64,000 nt of DNA from Pontibacter liquoris (GCF_022758235.1 NZ_JALEBG010000002.1:372001-436000), one strand, 5' to 3'; positions 7,522 to 17,877 are shown, counted from the stretch's first letter. A program made the numbers and translations. The notes: generated by a model from the letters alone, not told the origin.

Positions 7522-8763
7522 ATGAACACGCTATCGATTACCTCGAGCCAGCAAGAAATTGAACTGGAACACCAGTATGGCGCCCACAATTACCACCCGC
7601 TTCCGGTTGTGCTTACCCGGGGCGAGGGCGTGCACCTGTGGGACGTAGAAGGCAAACATTATTATGATTTCCTTTCGGCTTACAGCGCCGTGAACCAGGG
7701 CCACTGCCACCCGCGCATCATCGACGCCCTGGTAGCGCAGGCCCAGCAGCTCACGCTTACCTCGCGCGCTTTTTACAACGACAAGCTAGGCGCGGCCGAG
7801 AAATACATTTGCGAGTACTTTGGCTACGACAAGTCGCTCTACATGAACTCCGGTGCCGAGGCGGTAGAAACAGCCATCAAGCTGGCCCGCAAATGGGGGT
7901 ACCTCAAAAAAGGTATCGCTCCTAACAAAGCCGAGATCATCGTGGTGGAACACAACTTTCATGGCCGTACCACCGGCATTATCTCCTTCTCTACCGATCC
8001 GGACTCCACCAAAGGGTTTGGCCCTTACATGCCGGGCTACAAAGTGATCCCTTATAACGATGTAAATGCCCTGGAAGACGCCCTGAAAGAGAACCCGAAC
8101 GTTTGCGGCTTCCTGGTAGAACCGATCCAGGGTGAGGCCGGCGTAATGGTGCCAGACGACGGGTACCTGGCAAAGGCGCACGCGCTCTGCAAGGAGTATG
8201 ACGTGCTGCTGCTGGCCGATGAGATTCAGACAGGTATTGGCCGGACCGGCAAGCTGCTGGCCAGCTACTACGACGACGTAAAGGCCGACATCCTTATACT
8301 TGGCAAGGCGCTTTCAGGCGGGGCACTGCCGGTGTCCTGCGTACTGGCCAGCGACGAGATCATGCTGTGCATCAAACCGGGCGAGCACGGCTCTACCTTC
8401 GGGGGCAACCCGCTGGCAGCAGCCGTAGCCATTGCAGCGCTGGAGGTGATCAAAGACGAGCACCTGACAGAAAATGCCATGAAACTGGGAGAGATTTTCC
8501 GCGAGCGCATGGGTATCCTGAAAACCAAACGCCCCGAGCTGGTAACCCTGGTGCGCGGCCGTGGTTTACTCAATGCCGTGGTCATTAACCCGACCCCTGA
8601 TGGCCGAACGGCCTGGGATGTATGCGTGGCGCTGATGGAGAAAGGCCTTTTGGCGAAGCCCACTCACGGCGACATCATCCGCTTTGCGCCTCCGCTGGTG
8701 ATCACGGAAGAGCAGCTGCACGAGTGCTGCGACATCATTGAAGAAGTGATCCTAAACTTTTAA
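7522..8763 (+). CDS. rocD: Ornithine--oxo-acid transaminase
   Basis: 413 residues, full length for ornithine aminotransferase. It has [21 protein letters not shown] at the N-terminus, diagnostic of Roc[47 protein letters not shown], and the PLP-binding lysine at residue 262 in [11 protein letters not shown]. It transfers the delta-amino group of ornithine to 2-oxoglutarate, giving glutamate semialdehyde, and links arginine degradation with proline. Start is the first ATG after an AT-rich leader. No arginine or proline genes are adjacent. Confidence 0.95.
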   Translation: MNTLSITSSQQEIELEHQYGAHNYHPLPVVLTRGEGVHLWDVEGKHYYDFLSAYSAVNQGHCHPRIIDALVAQAQQLTLTSRAFYNDKLGAAEKYICEYFGYDKSLYMNSGAEAVETAIKLARKWGYLKKGIAPNKAEIIVVEHNFHGRTTGIISFSTDPDSTKGFGPYMPGYKVIPYNDVNALEDALKENPNVCGFLVEPIQGEAGVMVPDDGYLAKAHALCKEYDVLLLADEIQTGIGRTGKLLASYYDDVKADILILGKALSGGALPVSCVLASDEIMLCIKPGEHGSTFGGNPLAAAVAIAALEVIKDEHLTENAMKLGEIFRERMGILKTKRPELVTLVRGRGLLNAVVINPTPDGRTAWDVCVALMEKGLLAKPTHGDIIRFAPPLVITEEQLHECCDIIEEVILNF

Positions 8764-8883
8764 GCAGAGCGAAGGGCGAGGCAGCCGCTTCGCCCTTCGT
8801 CTTTAAATGATACCTTTCCGTTACTCTATGGCATGCTGATAAGGCAGAGGCCGGCAAGTATAACCCGAAGAGCAAACAAGCAC

Positions 8884-9138
8884 ATGGCGCAGTCAGAAGA
8901 GAGCAAACCAACCGAAGTATTTGCCGGAGAATTCCACCGGGCATCGCTGATCCGCAACATGCTGGAGCACCACGGCATTCCGGCATTCGTGCAAAACCAG
9001 TACATGGGCAGCATCGCGCCCTGGCAGGTAGCAGCCGGTGGCCTTCACCCTGTTAAAGTGATCGTTTCAGGGATGCACCGCGACCAGGCGCAGCAGCTTA
9101 TCGAAGATTTTTACAACAACCTTCCCGGCGAGGAATAA
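8884..9138 (+). CDS. DUF2007 domain protein (putative signal-transducing protein)
   Basis: 84 residues. Core: EVFAGEFHRASLIRNMLEHHGIPAFVQNQ, a strand-helix-strand in which a small ferredoxin-like alpha-beta unit is formed, followed by GGLHPVKVIVSGMHRDQAQQLI. This is the DUF2007 family, often called putative prokaryotic signal-transducing protein; its ligand is unknown. The frame is open to an earlier ATG at 8833, but the ATG at 8884 gives the family's usual N-terminus. Downstream lies the 1-kb repeat island. Confidence 0.75.
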   Translation: MAQSEESKPTEVFAGEFHRASLIRNMLEHHGIPAFVQNQYMGSIAPWQVAAGGLHPVKVIVSGMHRDQAQQLIEDFYNNLPGEE

Positions 9139-9353
9139 ACAGCTTTTCTTAATCCTGTAGCTCCTTTATAGCAGGTTCATTCCTCACAAGAGGAGCGGGC
9201 GTTCGACTGTCGGTTCTTTCTGAAATATAAGCGATGTAGTTACGGGTCCAACCACCCCTGCCCCTCCTTGTTTAAGGCGGGGAGCCTGTTATTGCTATTT
9301 TCAAGGTATAAGTTATAGATCGGGCAGTTGCGAAAAGGTGGAACTCGCTCCAT

Positions 9354-9435
9354 CTGTCATCTCGACGATAGGAGAGATCTGATTAAAATCCTTTCATGTG
9401 TCTACTTCAGATTTCTCCTATCGTCGAAATGACAG
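9354..9435. repeat. 82-bp hairpin element with 29-bp arms
   Basis: Left arm 9354-9382 starts CTGTCATCTCGACGATAGG and right arm 9407-9435 ends CCTATCGTCGAAATGACAG; the arms match at 27 of 29 positions, with a 24-nt loop. A related half-copy (GATCTCTCC...CGTCGAGATGACA) is at 47463-47490 in island 2. Looks like a non-coding mobile or REP-like hairpin. Confidence 0.75.
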
Positions 9436-10133
9436 CTTGCATGATGTTTTTGGCTGTAGGAGTACAAGAATACTTGAGCCAAAGTATAAGCTAACTCAGT
9501 TTAGGTGATAACATCCCCCTACCCCCTTCAAAGGGGGACTTTGGGCTGATGCAGGAGCAGCAGCTGAGCGCTTGCGTAGTAATTGCTTAACCTCCCTTCC
9601 AACAAGATCCTTTCAGGATGACAAAAAAGAATAGGCCAGGAGAGAAGGTTTATACTTAGGCTATACTCTCAAAGCAAATGCGATCGCGCGGACAGGTCGC
9701 GACCTGTCCCTACAGGAGTGTCGAGTTATAAAAGCCATAGCTATTGAAACAGATCCCAGTCCTTGGGTTGAGCGCCTTGGTGTGTTGCGGTGCCTGAAAG
9801 GCAGCCCGCGAGGGCAGCTTCACGCCACAGCGCGAAACGCAAGGACGAGGCCCCGCGGGCTTGGAGCGCTCCAAAGTAAAAGATGAAACTAGGCAAGTAT
9901 GAGACTGAGGAAGAACTCAAGCTAACAAGTATAGCTGGGATATTATACTTGAAGAACTGCCAGCCTGAAGTATAAAACCAATCCTCAAACAGCCTCACAC
10001 AAATATAACCAAAAGTATAACCCAGATCATCAAGCAACTCTAAGAAGTATAAACAGCATCCTAATGGCTTCCGCCAGCCCTATTCCCTTCCTAAAAACTA
10101 ACACTTATCATTCCAATTCCCCTGCTTTCGCCG

Positions 10134-10141
10134 TACCTTTG
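10134..10141 (+). promoter_or_regulatory. -7 promoter element of hemB
   Basis: TACCTTTG matches the Bacteroidota -7 consensus TAnnTTTG exactly, 42 nt before the hemB start. No clear -33 TTTG was found at the expected distance. Confidence 0.5.
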
Positions 10142-10182
10142 CAGCAGTTTGATTTTGAACTGTTTCTGAAAACGATTTTATT

Positions 10183-11154
10183 ATGATCAGAAGACCAAGA
10201 CGCAACCGCCAGACCGAGGTGATTCGCAATATGGTGCAGGAAACAACCCTGACCACCCACGACCTTATTTACCCGCTTTTTTTAATTGACGGCCAGAACC
10301 AACGCGTCGAAGTGAAATCGATGCCAGGCATTAACCGCTTTTCGATCGATACGGTGCTGGACGAAGTAGCAGCCTGTGTGGACCTGGGCGTGAAGGCATT
10401 TGCTCCCTTCCCAAGTATCCCCGAAGCGCAGAAAGACAAGTATGCCACCGAAAGCCACAACCCCGAGGGCCTGTTCCCGAGTGCGATCCGCGAGATCAAA
10501 CGCAACTTCCCGGAAGTAGCCCTGATCACGGACGTGGCCATGGACCCCTACAACTCCGACGGCCACGACGGCATTGTGGAGAACGGCGAGATCCTGAACG
10601 ACGAAACGCTGGAAGTACTGGCCAAAATGGCTTTGACACAGGCACAGGCCGGCGCCGACATTGTGGCGCCTTCGGATATGATGGACGGCCGCATCGGGCA
10701 CGTACGCCAGGTGCTGGATGCCAACGGCTTCCAGAAAGTAGCCATCATGGCCTACACCGCCAAGTATGCCAGCGCTTTTTACGGCCCGTTCCGCGATGCG
10801 CTGGGCTCCGCACCAAAAGCAGGCGACAAGAAAACGTACCAAATGAACTATGCCAACAGCCGCGAAGCCCTGATCGAAGCCGAACTGGATACGCTGGAGG
10901 GTGCCGATTACCTGATGGTGAAGCCTGCCCTGGCCTACCTTGACGTGATCAAGCTGCTGCGCGATAACTCGAGCCTGCCTATTGCTGCCTACAACATCAG
11001 CGGCGAGTATGCCATGGTAAAAGCGGCCGCCCAGAACGGCTGGATAGATGGCGACAAGGCCATGGTAGAAGTGCTGACAAGTATAAAACGTGCCGGTGCC
11101 GACATCATCCTGACCTACTTTGCCAAAGAATACGCACAACTCCTCAAGCGCTAA
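10183..11154 (+). CDS. hemB: Delta-aminolevulinic acid dehydratase (porphobilinogen synthase)
   Basis: 323 residues. It condenses two 5-aminolevulinate molecules to porphobilinogen in haem biosynthesis. The two active-site lysines are visible: Lys194 in AYTAKYASAFYGPFR and Lys247 in MVKPALAYLD. The catalytic-zinc triple-cysteine site is absent: the segment reads TDVAMDPYNSDGHDG, with Asp or Ala where zinc-type enzymes have Cys, so this is the magnesium-type form. The start follows a TAnnTTTG -7 box at 10134. Haem supply is consistent with the aerobic dioxygenases and monooxygenase elsewhere in the window. Monocistronic, ended by a hairpin at 11173-11206. Confidence 0.97.
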   Translation: MIRRPRRNRQTEVIRNMVQETTLTTHDLIYPLFLIDGQNQRVEVKSMPGINRFSIDTVLDEVAACVDLGVKAFAPFPSIPEAQKDKYATESHNPEGLFPSAIREIKRNFPEVALITDVAMDPYNSDGHDGIVENGEILNDETLEVLAKMALTQAQAGADIVAPSDMMDGRIGHVRQVLDANGFQKVAIMAYTAKYASAFYGPFRDALGSAPKAGDKKTYQMNYANSREALIEAELDTLEGADYLMVKPALAYLDVIKLLRDNSSLPIAAYNISGEYAMVKAAAQNGWIDGDKAMVEVLTSIKRAGADIILTYFAKEYAQLLKR

Positions 11155-11172
11155 TCCGCTTTGCTATACTTT

Positions 11173-11206
11173 AAAAGCGCGCCAGCAACCCTGACGCGCT
11201 TTTTTT
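11173..11206 (+). terminator. Intrinsic terminator of hemB
   Basis: AAAAGCGCG (11173-11181) pairs with CGCGCTTTT (11195-11203), followed by more T residues, 18 nt after the hemB stop. Confidence 0.85.
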
Positions 11207-11335
11207 ATGCCTGCCGCTGCAAAACCAACTCTTTTCGGCGTACACAGAAAAAATAAGCCCCGTCTGAGGAAACAACTTTGTCATTATCATCCTTTTACAT
11301 TAAATTGAGATAGAATATTTTTTACCCTGTATTTT

Positions 11336-14300
11336 ATGAGAAGATCGGGCCTTTGGTTAGCTGCTTTGTCTATGGCAGTGGCTACTACGGCGTTTGCGCA
11401 GCAAAGCACCTCTCCTATCCGTGCCAATGCACGCGCACTGGAGCAAATAGCAGGCAAAGCAGCAACAGATTACAAGGCCAGCCATGCCCGCGCCCTGGAA
11501 TTGGCCAAAAAGAACGGGTGGGTAATAGAGCGCACCTATGCCAACGGCACCCATGTGGCCTTGCAGCGGGTAAATGCCAAGGGCCTGCCGGTCTATTACA
11601 TTACCTATAACAATACCACGTCGGCTACGACCACCCGCACAGACCAGCTCTGGAAAGGCGGCGCACTTGACCTGAACCTGAGTGGCACCGGTGCCGCAGT
11701 GGCCAACAAAATGGCCATCTGGGACGGCGGCCGCGTACGGGAAACACACCAGGAGTTGCGGGGCCGCGTGGAGCAGAAAGACAAGGCAACCACCGTTAAC
11801 GACCATGCCACGCACGTAGCCGGCACCATGATTGCCAGCGGCGTGAACGCCGTTGCCAAAGGCATGGCCTACGAGTATAAGAACCTGCAGGCGTATGACT
11901 TTAACGGCGACATAGCCGAGATGGCAGAGGCCGCCAAAACCCTGCTCATTTCCAATCACTCCTACGGCACCATTGCCGGCTGGCATTATAACCCCGATCG
12001 CAAAGGCACTGCCGAAGACCCTTACTGGGAGTGGTGGGGAGATGCCGATATCAGCAGCACCGAAGATTACAATTTCGGCTATTACAATGCGGACGCGGCG
12101 CAGTGGGACAAGATCGCCTACAATGCACCTTATTACCTGATCGTGAAATCGGTCGGAAACAACCGGGGCGAAACCGGGCCGGCCGTAGGCGAGCCATACT
12201 TCCAGCGCACCGGCAGCGGCAAGTTCTCGCTGGTAAAATCCCGCCCCACCACCATCAGCAACAACGACAGCTACGACGGCATCTCCACCTATGGCACGGC
12301 AAAGAATACCCTGGCCGTGGGCGCCATCAACCCGATCTCCGAAGGCTATACCAAGCCTTCGGATGCAGTACTTTCAGGGTTCAGCAGCTACGGACCAACC
12401 GACGATGGCCGCATTAAGCCCGACGTGGTGGGTGATGGCGTGAACGTGCTTTCCTCGTCCGGCGACGGCGACCGCCTGTATGAAAGCCTGAGCGGCACCT
12501 CGATGGCTGCTCCCAATGTATCGGGCACCCTGCTGCTGCTGCAGGAGCACTATGCCAACCTGCACAACGGTGAGGTAATGCGCGCCGCTACCCTGAAAGG
12601 CCTGGTGATCCACACGGCTGAGGAGGCCGGAGCAACAGCCGGCCCGGATTACAAGTATGGTTGGGGATTGCTGAATGCCGCGCGGGCAGCCCGCATGATC
12701 TCCAACAGCAAAGGCACCAACCTGATAGCAGAAAAGTCGCTGGAGCAGGGCCAGACGTATACCTTAAAAGTAATCGCCTCCGGCGCCGGCCCGCTGGTGG
12801 TCACCATCTCTTGGACCGACCCGGAAGCCGTGAACGTGCAGGAAGGATCTACTGCGCTGAATAACCGCGCTGTGCGCCTGGTAAACGACCTGGACGTGCG
12901 GGTAAGCAAAGGCACAACCACGTACCGGCCCTGGACGCTGAATCCCACCAACCCCGATGCGGCAGCCACTCCCGGCGACAACAAGCTGGACAACGTGGAA
13001 CAGGTATACCTGGGCAATGCCGTGCCCGGCGAAACTTATACTATAACCGTAACACACAAAGGCACTTTAAGCAAAGGGCCACAGGCCTACGCGCTGCTGA
13101 TAAGTGGTATTGGCGGTACAGCTGCCTGCGCCAGCGCAGCCACATCCGGCGATGGTACCAGGATAAACAAAGTGACTGTGGGAGGCGAAACGGTAACCAT
13201 GGCAGCCGGTTCCACCACGTACCAGGACCTGACCAGCCATGCGTTCGGCTTTGAGCCCGGCCAGTCGAAAACGATAGCTGTAGAGCTGGGCACCACCAGC
13301 ACCGATGCTTCCAAAGTAGTGAAAGTGTTTATTGACTGGAATGGCGATGGTGATTTTGACGATTCCGGCGAACAAGCTGCTGCTTCCGGTGTTCTGACCG
13401 GTAATGCTACCTTTACTGCTTCCCTGACGGCACCGGCCAACCTGCCGGAAGGCGATAAAGTACGCATGCGCCTGGTAGCCCAGGAAACAACCGATGCATC
13501 GGCCGTAAATGCCTGCGGCAGCTATGCCCGGGGCGAAACGCAGGATTACCTGCTGCACTTCGAGCACCCGCAGAAAGATATCGGCGTGATCAGCGTGACG
13601 CCAACAGGGGCCTCGCTGTGCGCCTCGGCCGCCCAAACCGTGGCTGTTACGCTAAAGAACTATGGCACCGGCATTCAGAAGAACATTCCAGTTACGATCA
13701 GTGTGCGCAGCAACGGCACTGAGCTAAAACAAATGAGCGGCACCTATACCGGCAGCCTGGCCCCAAACACCCGGGCAGAATTTATCCTGGATGGTAGCTT
13801 TATCACCGAACCGGGTGCTACCTATGAGCTGGTGGCCTTATCGGGCTTGCAGGGCGATGCCGTAGAAAACAACAACCGCTCGCTCCGCTCCTTCACGATC
13901 GCACAGGCAGCTACCCCGCCGCAGGCAACGGCTTACCGCTGCGGCACAGAATCCAATTATACCCTGACCGGCTCAGGCGATGGCGGCATCTTCTGGTATA
14001 ACAGTGCCACGGCCACCACGCCTATTGCAGCAGGCAACCAGGTAAAGCTTACGGGCACTGCTGCCAGCAATACTTTATTTGCCAGCCTGAATGACTTTAG
14101 CGCCCAGATCGGCCCGGCAACAAAAAGTGTTTTGGGAGATGGGGGGTATAACCAGTTCTCACCTGATGTGCTGATCTCGACCAAAGCACCGATGCAACTG
14201 GAAAGTGCCCGGCTCTATATCGGGCACGGCGGCAAGATCACGTTCACAGCCATCAATGCCGATGGCGTACCGGTCTCTTCCAGAACGCTGGCCGTAACGC

Positions 14301-15094
14301 CTACCCGCACCACACCAGGCGCGGGGGTGCAGCCAAACGACCCTAATGACAAAGGCGAAATTTACTACCTGGGGCTGGTGCTGCCCGAAGCAGGTGATTA
14401 CAACATTGCCATCGCCTACGAGGATAGCGCCACGATCTTCCGGAACTACCCTGCCAAAAACGGTTACCCCTTTGGCGTTGCCAACATTGTCTCCATTACG
14501 GGTAATACCGCCACTACTACCTCCCAAAGCTATTACTATTACTTTTATGACCTGAAGGTGAGCGCCGTAGGCTGTAAAAGCGAACGGGTAGCCGTACCGC
14601 TTCAGGTAGGCAAACCGTTAGATATGCCGGTGGTGACACGGGAGGGTGCCATGCTCCGATCAAGCGCTCCGGATGGCAATCAGTGGTTCCTGGAGGGCCG
14701 GCCGATAGCTGGTGCAACAGGCCAGCAGTTTACGCCCACCGAAAGCGGTTACTACACCGTGCTGGTGCAGAAGGAAGGCTGCATTTCGGATGTATCCAAA
14801 GCGTATTCCTTTATTTACAAGCCCGATGTAAGAGAGCTTGGAACCGAACTGGTTGTATCGCCTAATCCGGGCACCGGCCGCTTCAGAATAGAACTGGAAA
14901 CCACCAGACCCGAAGATGTGACCTTTGAAGTAGCAGACATGCTGGGCAATCGCATTTATACCGGCAAGATCACGCAGCGCAACGGCCAATTCGAAGGCTT
15001 TGTGGATCTGAGCAAAAGAGCCTCCGGCGTATATGTGCTCCGGGTGCAGCACGGCGGCAAAACAGAAAGCAGAAAGTTAGTGGTGCAGCATTAG
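11336..15094 (+). CDS. Secreted S8 subtilisin-like serine protease with T9SS C-terminal sorting domain
   Basis: 1252 residues. A Sec signal peptide (residues 1-22, ending AFAQQ) precedes an S8 peptidase domain with the triad Asp130 (AIWDGG), His157 (NDHATHVAG) and Ser389 (SGTSMAAPNVSG). Around residues 470-590 there is a PPC-like jelly roll (NDLDVRVSKG). Then come a GEVED domain (DWNGDGDFDDSGEQ), a CARDB-type Ig domain (VTLKNYGTGIQKNIPV), another Ig-like stretch, and a type A T9SS sorting domain in the last ~75 residues (VVSPNPGTGRF ... GVYVLRV). The protein is thus exported by the type IX system and either released or held at the cell surface. Likely role is degrading external protein. Monocistronic, convergent with the next gene. 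Confidence 0.93.
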   Translation: MRRSGLWLAALSMAVATTAFAQQSTSPIRANARALEQIAGKAATDYKASHARALELAKKNGWVIERTYANGTHVALQRVNAKGLPVYYITYNNTTSATTTRTDQLWKGGALDLNLSGTGAAVANKMAIWDGGRVRETHQELRGRVEQKDKATTVNDHATHVAGTMIASGVNAVAKGMAYEYKNLQAYDFNGDIAEMAEAAKTLLISNHSYGTIAGWHYNPDRKGTAEDPYWEWWGDADISSTEDYNFGYYNADAAQWDKIAYNAPYYLIVKSVGNNRGETGPAVGEPYFQRTGSGKFSLVKSRPTTISNNDSYDGISTYGTAKNTLAVGAINPISEGYTKPSDAVLSGFSSYGPTDDGRIKPDVVGDGVNVLSSSGDGDRLYESLSGTSMAAPNVSGTLLLLQEHYANLHNGEVMRAATLKGLVIHTAEEAGATAGPDYKYGWGLLNAARAARMISNSKGTNLIAEKSLEQGQTYTLKVIASGAGPLVVTISWTDPEAVNVQEGSTALNNRAVRLVNDLDVRVSKGTTTYRPWTLNPTNPDAAATPGDNKLDNVEQVYLGNAVPGETYTITVTHKGTLSKGPQAYALLISGIGGTAACASAATSGDGTRINKVTVGGETVTMAAGSTTYQDLTSHAFGFEPGQSKTIAVELGTTSTDASKVVKVFIDWNGDGDFDDSGEQAAASGVLTGNATFTASLTAPANLPEGDKVRMRLVAQETTDASAVNACGSYARGETQDYLLHFEHPQKDIGVISVTPTGASLCASAAQTVAVTLKNYGTGIQKNIPVTISVRSNGTELKQMSGTYTGSLAPNTRAEFILDGSFITEPGATYELVALSGLQGDAVENNNRSLRSFTIAQAATPPQATAYRCGTESNYTLTGSGDGGIFWYNSATATTPIAAGNQVKLTGTAASNTLFASLNDFSAQIGPATKSVLGDGGYNQFSPDVLISTKAPMQLESARLYIGHGGKITFTAINADGVPVSSRTLAVTPTRTTPGAGVQPNDPNDKGEIYYLGLVLPEAGDYNIAIAYEDSATIFRNYPAKNGYPFGVANIVSITGNTATTTSQSYYYYFYDLKVSAVGCKSERVAVPLQVGKPLDMPVVTREGAMLRSSAPDGNQWFLEGRPIAGATGQQFTPTESGYYTVLVQKEGCISDVSKAYSFIYKPDVRELGTELVVSPNPGTGRFRIELETTRPEDVTFEVADMLGNRIYTGKITQRNGQFEGFVDLSKRASGVYVLRVQHGGKTESRKLVVQH

Positions 15095-15115
15095 GAGGCA
15101 TCTCCTTTCCTATAT

Positions 15116-15156
15116 AACCAAAAAGAGCGGCCTATACTGGGCCGCTCTTTTTGGTT
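15116..15156. terminator. Bidirectional terminator between protease and DUF5916 genes
   Basis: AACCAAAAAGAGCGGCC (15116-15132) and its exact reverse complement (15140-15156) enclose a short loop. A- and T-runs on either side let it serve both convergent genes; the right arm touches the DUF5916 stop codon. Confidence 0.9.
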
Positions 15157-17669
15157 TATCTTTTGGATCTGAGCCGTTTTTGCAGCGTCAGGTAATCGAG
15201 GTAGTAGAGCACTTTAATAGAGAAGGAGTTGTTCTGGGGCGAGGAAAGGGTGTGGCTGACGTTATCGAAGTAATGGGGCCTAACATCATCTTCCTGCTGC
15301 AGGATGGCGTTCTTCCATACTACGCTCACCTCGCTGCCCGGTGCAAACCACCACGCGTACACCATGTCCACGTTAAAGGCGTTAAAATTCACATCCCGGT
15401 TCTCACTGTAGGTAGCATCAGGCAGCAGTTCTCCCTGGATTGTCAGCTGATAAAAGCGTTTATACGTAGCCTTGGACCAGTAATGGCGCGCCCGCATGGT
15501 AAGCGACATACGGTTGCTGAAAATATAGCTGCCCGACAAGGTATTAGCCACCGAATTAACATCCCGAAGCCCGAAGATCACCCGTTGCTGCGGCTGACCG
15601 TTGAGCTGATCCTTGAAGCTGTCGGCATACCCCATATCATCCACCCTGTTTTGCATGCTGTAGTCGTACATAAACATCAAGCGGTCGTTTACGCGGTAGC
15701 GCGGCGAGATGGAAAAGCTGATGTTATGCCGGTTGTTTTCACTATACGGCCGGTAATTGCCGCTTATGTCCATGGCCAGCTTTTTGCGGTAGTCCGAAGA
15801 AACAAAGCCCCCGATATCATAATTGGTCGGAAATAAGTAATACCAGCCAGCTACGCGGGGCTCAAAAAAATCATAAGTTCTTACCGGCTGCATGTTCAGC
15901 TGAAGGCCTGCGCTAAAGAAGTTCTTAAACGTGCCGTTCACATTGCCATAAAACACCAGGTTCTGAAAAGCATCCGGCTCGTAGCGGCGGGCATACTCCG
16001 CCCCCACGTTGGTATACAGGTTCAGCAGCTTCCAGAAAGGCTGGTAGACATTATAGCTCAGGTTAAGTTCTTCTTCCTGCGTGTTGTTGGTAAACAGAAT
16101 GCCCAGGTCGTTGGGGTTATAGGTGTCCGAGATAACCGAATGGGTGAAGTTATACTGAAAGTTGCCGCTCACCTTACCCACACGCACCTCATAGGTATGG
16201 CCCAGGTCCGTACTATCGGAGAAGTAGCGCTGGCTCATCGCGCCCTTCCCGTCTATGGCATACTTGTTCTCTTTGTTGGCTACCCTGAACAGCACGCCCG
16301 TCAGGTTGGCATCGTAGGTGCTGCCCTGGCGCATCACGTTGGTGTTAACCAGCGTCACGTACGAGTTGTTCTTGAGCGACTGGTCCAGCACCGTGATGTT
16401 ATAGTTGGTGAGGGGTTGGGTTTCTTTCCGGAAGCGGTTGCCTTCGGCATCTTCCAGGGTGGCGTACTGCCGGCCCACCACGGCATTGAACACGCCGATG
16501 CCCAGCCCCGACTGCGTGCGCCCGGAGATCTTTGTGCCGTTCAGCATCTTTGTTTCCAACGGGTTATCAATTACTTTATAACCGTTTTCTTCTTCCTGGC
16601 TTGCATTTAAATAATTGACGGGCACGCCGCCAATGCGGCGCGAGTAAAAGAAATCACCTTTGTTAAACAGCTCCGTGCCTTCCATAAAGAACGGCCTGTT
16701 CTCGTTGAACTGGGTTTCAAAAGGACTCAGGTTCAGGACCTGGTTATCGGACTGCACCTGGCTGAAATCCGGGATCAGCGTCATATCCAGCGTAAAGGCG
16801 TCGCTAATGCCATACTTCACATCCATGCCCCCGCCAATGTTGAGGTCGCTTTTATAGCCGGTCTTGCTGCCGCCTTCTTTCCGGTAAGGGTAGTGTTGGG
16901 CCACAGCCGAAACGTAGGGCGTTAAGGAAAGGCGCAGAGGCGCCTGGATGCTTTTAAGCCCGGTAAGGGTGCCATACTGGTTCACAAAACCATCCACCGC
17001 CGGGTCCACATGGTTCCAGAAATAGCCCTGCCGCGTAGACTGGCGGTTGCGCATAAAATTCAGGCCCCATACCTGGTCGGGCTTGCTGCCAAACCGGATG
17101 GCGGAATAAGGGATTCTGAATTCGGCTACCCAGTCGGTGCCCTGCAGCCTGGCTTCGCTTTCCCATACGGCATTCCAGCTCCAGTCTTCCCCGTTGGATG
17201 AATAACGGGCATCGAGCTGCACGCCGGCCGGCGTGGTAAAGAAGCCGAACGCATTGATCTTGTCGTGGTAAGTGTCCAGAAAAATGCCAAAAAAGTCTGT
17301 ATTCCCCAGGTCGTCGCGGGTGCCCAGCTGCCGGAAAATAGAATCCTGTGCCACGTCGTGCATCAGCGCGCCTACATAAATTGCTTCGTCGTCGTAGAGA
17401 ATGCGTACTTCCGTGGGGTGCACTTCAGGCGGGCCCGGGGTAGGCCGGTTCTGGATAAAGTTAGAGGCGATCTGGGCCTGCTGCCAGACGGCCTCATCCA
17501 GCACGCCATCAATCTTTGGGGCTTCCGATACGCGCAGCGCCTGCAGGCTTTTCTGCGGGTAAACGACCGGCTTCTTTTTAGCATCCTGCGCGGGCGCTGT
17601 AAAAAAGGCGCATCCTAGCACGAGTAGAAGACATAGCTTTGGCAGGACAGCAGGTAAAGGTACTTTCAT
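15156..17669 (-). CDS. DUF5916 family outer-membrane protein with CBM9-like N-terminal domain
   Basis: 837 residues. After a signal peptide (to about residue 27, TAPAQD) comes a CBM9-like domain (APKIDGVLDEAVWQQA ... TEVRILYDDEAIYVGALMHD ... FRIPYSAIRFG), then the DUF5916 region, which contains QFNENRPFFMEGTELF and FFYSRRIGG and ends as a long series of alternating beta-strands, as in an outer-membrane barrel. Such proteins are common in Bacteroidota and are thought to act at the outer membrane, perhaps in binding or uptake of glycans; no reaction is established. It is convergent with the secreted protease and shares its terminator. Confidence 0.85.
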   Translation of the reverse strand: MKVPLPAVLPKLCLLLVLGCAFFTAPAQDAKKKPVVYPQKSLQALRVSEAPKIDGVLDEAVWQQAQIASNFIQNRPTPGPPEVHPTEVRILYDDEAIYVGALMHDVAQDSIFRQLGTRDDLGNTDFFGIFLDTYHDKINAFGFFTTPAGVQLDARYSSNGEDWSWNAVWESEARLQGTDWVAEFRIPYSAIRFGSKPDQVWGLNFMRNRQSTRQGYFWNHVDPAVDGFVNQYGTLTGLKSIQAPLRLSLTPYVSAVAQHYPYRKEGGSKTGYKSDLNIGGGMDVKYGISDAFTLDMTLIPDFSQVQSDNQVLNLSPFETQFNENRPFFMEGTELFNKGDFFYSRRIGGVPVNYLNASQEEENGYKVIDNPLETKMLNGTKISGRTQSGLGIGVFNAVVGRQYATLEDAEGNRFRKETQPLTNYNITVLDQSLKNNSYVTLVNTNVMRQGSTYDANLTGVLFRVANKENKYAIDGKGAMSQRYFSDSTDLGHTYEVRVGKVSGNFQYNFTHSVISDTYNPNDLGILFTNNTQEEELNLSYNVYQPFWKLLNLYTNVGAEYARRYEPDAFQNLVFYGNVNGTFKNFFSAGLQLNMQPVRTYDFFEPRVAGWYYLFPTNYDIGGFVSSDYRKKLAMDISGNYRPYSENNRHNISFSISPRYRVNDRLMFMYDYSMQNRVDDMGYADSFKDQLNGQPQQRVIFGLRDVNSVANTLSGSYIFSNRMSLTMRARHYWSKATYKRFYQLTIQGELLPDATYSENRDVNFNAFNVDMVYAWWFAPGSEVSVVWKNAILQQEDDVRPHYFDNVSHTLSSPQNNSFSIKVLYYLDYLTLQKRLRSKR

Positions 17670-17823
17670 AGTTTTAAAGAAGTGGCGGACGTACAGAAGC
17701 AGTTTTCTAAAGAAAACGCTACAACATAGATAGTGAAAATCGGCTGGAGGTTGCTTGCCGTATCGAAAATATTTTACGCCATTACCGGCATTGTGCTGTT
17801 TTGCCGGCTAGGCCGCTATAAAA

Positions 17824-17857
17824 AAAGCGCCATACCTTTAGTAAGGTATGGCGCTTT
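17824..17857 (-). terminator. Intrinsic terminator after the GroES-like gene
   Basis: AAAGCGCCATACCTT (17824-17838) pairs exactly with 17843-17857 around a 4-nt loop; on the minus strand it is followed by TTTTTTATAG. It closes the transcript that contains the lipoprotein and GroES-like genes. Confidence 0.85.
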
Positions 17858-17877
17858 GAAGCCGGGTGAAGTATGAA

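Larger units (their letters stand above)
9139..10182. repeat. Composite intergenic repeat island 1
   Basis: About 1 kb without a credible gene. Modules, left to right: (e) CCAACCACCCCTGCCCCTCC near 9250; (f) an 82-bp inverted repeat 9354-9435; (d) CCCCCTACCCCCTTCAAAGG near 9512; (c) AAGATCCTTTCAGGATGACA near 9604 followed by AATAGGCCAGGAGAGAAGGT; (b) the palindrome GGACAGGTCGCGACCTGTCC near 9688; (a) a ~140-bp block 9748-9886 from CCCAGTCCTTGGGTTGAGCG to GGAGCGCTCC. The same modules in reversed order and orientation form the islands at 46643-47791 and 61679-62734. Several AAGTATA heptamers follow at 9926-10050. The hemB promoter lies at the right edge. Confidence 0.8.

Noticed and set aside
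10282..11139. Long antisense ORF opposite hemB (and similar ones opposite asnS, hmgA, ctpA, kynU)
   Set aside because: They are frame shadows of high-GC third positions; the sense genes carry complete conserved motifs.
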